Shown: piece by piece, positions 60,958-64,000 of the stretch
Numbering within the stretch: the first letter of the stretch is position 1
Layout: every line of letters starts with the position of its first letter
Source: Dipteris shenzhenensis
Taxonomy: Eukaryota > Polypodiophyta > Polypodiopsida > Gleicheniales
NCBI GenBank assembly: GCA_047967505.1
Contig: CM106539.1
Length of the DNA: 64,000 nt
Direction: 5' to 3' (one strand)
Position numbers and translations under genes: made by a program
The notes under the pieces: generated by a model
Database searches by the model: none
Told to the model about the DNA's origin: nothing
Seen by the model: the letters and a program-made list of their open reading frames with translations, nothing else

Positions 60958-61240
60958 GGGGGAGGGGGGAGGGGGTAATGGGGATGGAGGGGGGAGGGGG
61001 GTGGTGGAGATGGAGGGGGGAGGGGGGAAGGGGAGATGGAGGGGGGGAGGAGATGGGGGGAATGGGGGAAGGGGTGGTGGAGATGGAGAGGGGGAGGGTG
61101 GTGGTGGAGATGGAGGGGGGAGGGGGTGGTGGAGATGGAGGGGGGGGTGGTGGAGATGGAGGGGGGAGGGGGGGGGGGAGAGGAGGGGGTGGTGGAGATG
61201 GGAGGGGGGAGGGGGGTAGAATGGAGGGTGAAAAAAAAAA
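60160..61240. repeat. 1-kb G/A-rich block: G runs, (GA)n, GGAGAT repeats
   Basis: The plus strand has G runs at 60175-60240, long (GA)n arrays at 60540-60935, a G run at 60948-60962 and a GGTGGTGGAGATGGAGGG-type repeat at 60970-61220. From 60536 to 61240 it is almost free of C and poor in T. A unit containing gaggggggataaggagagag is duplicated near 60748 and 60809. The long Arg/Glu, Gly and Ser/Pro reading frames here are compositional artefacts. Confidence 0.95.
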
Positions 61241-61519
61241 AAGAAAAAAAAATACTTGACGGACGAAATCCAAAGGGAGAAGAGGTGAGTCACCTAAACG
61301 CTCTCCAAATGTTCTCGATGTAACGGGATTATTGAGGTACAATGGATGGTGGGTGGATGGCTAGGTTATCGCTGTGAGATGGGCTTGAAGTCACTTACAA
61401 TGCGAGGATGGGAGTAAGGTGGTGGTCGATGGAGAGGGAGGAGTGTCTTGCGTAGGGCTTGGAATGAAGAAGAGGATGGAGGCAAAATGTGAAAGATGAA
61501 GAATGAGGGGGTGGAGTGG

Positions 61520-61570
61520 GTTTTATAGGAAACAAGTTTAGGTTAAGGTTTAAACCCTAAACACTTCCCG
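61520..61570 (-). promoter_or_regulatory. possible promoter: telomere-box motif and TATA box
   Basis: On the minus strand a telo-box-like GTTTAGGGTTTAAACC is followed by AACCTAAAC and, shortly after, CCTATAAAACCC. A CT-rich leader follows. This could be the U3 promoter of gypsy D or an unrelated plant promoter. Confidence 0.4.
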
Positions 61571-61691
61571 AGCCGTAACTTTTTATGGATGGCTCGGTTT
61601 GCTCTTCTACAAAAGGTGAAATGATCAAAATTGCAAGCTCTACGCATTCGTGTCCACTACCTAGCCTGATTATTTATCAAGTGGCTTCTAT

Positions 61692-61715
61692 TTAAGAAAA
61701 AAAAATTTTTCTTAA
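61692..61715. repeat. short AT palindrome
   Basis: ttaagaaaaa and tttttcttaa are perfect inverted arms separated by four A. It could form a small hairpin or act as an AT tract. Confidence 0.8.
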
Positions 61716-61892
61716 GGTAGGAACCCAAGGTTGATGGTTGGGGTAGATATGTTTGGCTAGAAATGGAAAATTTTTTTTACTCTCCTTGCCCTTGAGTGTT
61801 ATGTTCGTGAAAGTTCGAAGTAGTTTGTTTTTTTACACATACCTGCATATGTTTACTCATTATTTGAGATGCTAGTCTCCCCAGTAGTGGTA

Positions 61893-62610
61893 CCAAATGT
61901 AGGCTCTTATTATTGGAGTTGAACAAGAACCAGTTACTTCTAATGTTTCCAATCAACATGAGTTGTAGGCATTTAATTCATAGCAGCAATCACAAAATAT
62001 TAGTGGACCTATAGTGTCCTCTAGCAGTGGTTCACATACTTCGCCATGGATAGGCAAATTGAGATAAAGAGAATCTCCTCAAAGCAATGCAAATAGTGGT
62101 ATATAGGTATCACGAAAAGGAAAAGAGAAGGTAGATCAGCCCATGTTTGATGTGAATGCAGGTCACTCTTATGTGCATGGTGAATCCAGTGGCTCAGAAC
62201 AGAGCATTGATGATGAGTTGGGTATTCCTTCTATTGTTCAACGTGGAGTAAGGAAGACCTTGGATGTTTTGAGAGCACCTGGAAGTGAGCCTATTTTGCA
62301 CAGGTCTACCAGAGCTAGATATCCTGTGGATAGGCTGAAATATGATGGATTTACAGCCATTCACTATGCCTATATGGTCAAAGTGATACAGGAACCAGAA
62401 CCCACTTCTTTGAGCAAGCGATGGGAAAAGAAAAATGGAAGAAAGCCTTGGATGAAGAAATGGATGCCTTGGAAGCAAATGCTACATGGGAATTGGTGCT
62501 TTTGCCTATAGACAAGAATACAATTGGCTGTAAGTGGGTTTATAAGGTCAAGCACAATGCAGATGGTTCTGTAAACAAATACAAGGCAAGATTAGTTGTC
62601 AAGGGGTATG
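61893..62610 (+). pseudogene. copia relic E: linker and start of reverse transcriptase
   Basis: A plus-strand frame, mostly open from 62143, reads through a Ser/Glu-rich linker and [16 protein letters not shown] (the RRS-R-P-R motif before copia reverse transcriptase). One frameshift falls near 62415. It continues with [20 protein letters not shown], then [20 protein letters not shown] and ARLVVKGY. It ends abruptly at the first base of A3. The rest presumably resumes beyond the right edge. Confidence 0.82.
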
Positions 62611-62781
62611 TGTGGGGGTTAAAGGTCACTGTGCCTTAACCCCAGTTATGTACAATACTCAAACACATATATAAATGAATGAAAAAGAAGATTAGGGTGG
62701 TTCTGCACCCACCAAAACTTGTGTGGCTCTCTGTCTCTCTCTCTTCTTCTTCCATTCTTGCTTCCGTTGAGAGCACTCTCA
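62611..62781 (+). repeat. 5' LTR of A3 (171 bp)
   Basis: It runs from TGTGGGGGTTAAAGG to GAGCACTCTCA. Compared by eye with the A1 LTR it has one missing A and one substitution in the CT-rich part. Confidence 0.95.
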
Positions 62782-62783
62782 AC

Positions 62784-62795
62784 TGGTATCAGAGC
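62784..62795 (+). promoter_or_regulatory. primer binding site of A3 (tRNA-iMet type)
   Basis: TGGTATCAGAGC, two nucleotides after the LTR end, as in A1. Confidence 0.93.
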
Positions 62796-64000
62796 CTGGG
62801 TGATCTAGCAGAGCGTGCGTGAATGCTTGGAAGCTCAGCAGCTCTGTGGGAGGAAGGAGAAGCTCTGTGGAAAGCTTTGTGGGTGACTTTACTTGCATCC
62901 GAGTGTGCAGAGACCTTGGAGGAACCTTTGGAAAAGTCACTTTGGCTTTGCGAAGTGGTTTTTTTGAGAGCCTGTTAAGAGCTTTCAAAGAAAAAGTCGT
63001 TTTTTTGAGCTTTTCCCTGTTCCGTTCGATGACAGAGACTCCGTATTGACTTGTAGAGGCAACTATTGCTTGCTTTTGGTGTCCACATTACTTCAGGAGC
63101 TTGGAAACACCTTCATTCTTGAATCTGGGATCATTTCAGTGGCTTTCTGACTCACTGTGTCAGTTCCTGCGTTTTTTGCCCGGGTGTTGGAACTCAAGTT
63201 TGGAGCAACCATTTACAGATCTGTCAGTTCCGGTGGACTCAGGAGGTTCCAAAACTTCTATGTTGCTCATCATTCACACTCCGGTGGAGTTTACAGATAG
63301 CTCTGTTTCCAAAAACGTTTTTCAATCCGTGTGTTGGACCCAGTGATTGAGACCACGGTTTCCAAAACCGTCTGTCCCATTGCGTTCCGGATGCCCAAAA
63401 ACCCCTACCTATCAGTTCTTGCGTGATTCGGTGGAGGATTTTTAGAGTTATGAATCTCTGTGTATTCGATTTCGTCTCTCTGTTATGCATTTTTCATATT
63501 AAGGTTTTGAAACCTTAGATTTATGCCACATGGCAGTGGATAAGTGTTGACTCCCATTTCTCATTCATCGGTTGGGATTTTGGAGTTCTGGCAGAAGAGA
63601 GATATTTGCAGATTTTCTTACTGAGTCCGATTATGCAATGGCGCCCATGTTTTGAAGCATCTCAGGTTCTATTTTCAGTAGCGCTCATTACCGTGGGACT
63701 ATGATTTTTTGAGCATACCTTATGCAGATCACTCTGGTTGCAGTTTGAGCAGTGTGCGCTCATTCGTGGTATGCATTGGGTTGCAGTGGATGATTTATAG
63801 GCCATTTGGATGCATTGCGGTCCTTGTTGGATGCACTGATAGGCCCAAATTGCCTTGTGGGATGCTATTTTTTATGGACGCTTTGCACATGGATGCTACT
63901 TTAAGCTGAGGGACAGCTTTGACACATTGCAGGTGATGCACTGATAGTGCTATGCTCTCTTGGATGAGACATTATTGATGCATATGCCAGTGGACAGTGT

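Larger units (their letters stand above)
49846..61550 (-). mobile_element. Ty3/gypsy element D with extra downstream ORF
   Basis: On the minus strand: possible promoter (61540-61530), CT-rich leader, gag (59313-57485), protease, reverse transcriptase-RNase H, integrase (to 53619), then ORFx (52953-49846). Domains are in gypsy order and only a handful of in-frame stops interrupt gag-pol, so D is much younger than C, a related copy. No pair of LTRs was identified, and both outer edges are uncertain. Confidence 0.82.
62611..64000 (+). mobile_element. copia family-A copy A3 (5' end, runs off the right edge)
   Basis: It has an LTR, primer site and leader in the same order as A1. The leader matches the A1 leader closely across its whole visible length. 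The gag start lies just outside the window. It is inserted in sense orientation in the reverse transcriptase of relic E, with presumed target duplication gtatg (62606-62610), whose partner is not visible. Confidence 0.95.

Noticed and set aside
60199-61342. Frames of up to 364 residues rich in Ser/Pro/Leu, Arg/Glu or Gly
   Set aside because: They arise from the G/A-only strand, exist in all frames, and contain no non-repetitive domain.
61867-61892. A primer-site-like TGGTACCACTACTGGGGA on the minus strand, as the gypsy D primer site
   Set aside because: It is only loosely like the TGGCGCCGTTGCCGGGGA site of Tat/Athila elements, and the adjoining sequence is copia relic E, not an LTR.

Overview
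This is nuclear DNA from a land plant with a repeat-rich genome. The evidence is nested plant-type LTR retrotransposons (Ty1/copia with a tRNA-iMet primer site, and Ty3/gypsy), a plant Ran GTPase gene with eight small exons, and long microsatellites. The species cannot be read from the window. No bacterial operon, CRISPR array, rRNA or tRNA gene was found.

Layout. 1-3191: 5' half of a copia element (minus strand, named H here) with its 5' LTR. 3192-5621: relic gag (G) containing a 62-bp perfect palindrome; its zinc-knuckle sequence is split by the next element and resumes at 11530. 5622-11524: complete copia element (A1, minus) with identical 172-bp LTRs and a GGGAT target duplication. About 12640-12880: copia RNase H relic. 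About 13000-21850: decayed gypsy element C (minus). About 22960-27360: truncated gypsy element F (plus). 27660-33720: copia relic B (minus), split by a second family-A copy (A2, 28562-32891, plus). 33890-38600: duplicated non-coding segments and microsatellites, including 785 bp of almost pure TA/TG/CA. 39155-40967: the one clearly intact host gene, Ran GTPase, 221 aa. 41750-49610: non-coding repeats, two inverted promoter-like copies (X1, X2) and a 13-bp minisatellite. 49846-61550: gypsy element D (minus) with almost continuous gag-pol plus an extra ORF after integrase. 60160-61240: an extreme G/A-rich strand. 61893-62610: copia relic E, cut by a third family-A copy (A3, 62611 to the window end).

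How the parts relate. Most of the window is insertions into older insertions. Family A is the youngest activity: A1 has identical LTRs, A3 differs from A1 by about two positions in its LTR, and A2 is old. A2 and A3 sit within a few bases of each other in the homologous reverse-transcriptase codons of two unrelated copia relics. Elements C and D share a lineage and both carry a further ORF downstream of integrase, each preceded by a TATA-like sequence. That extra ORF, the repeated insertion site, and the paired inverted promoter-like sequences X1/X2 are the least conventional features. All readings come from inspection by eye; no database search or alignment was run.
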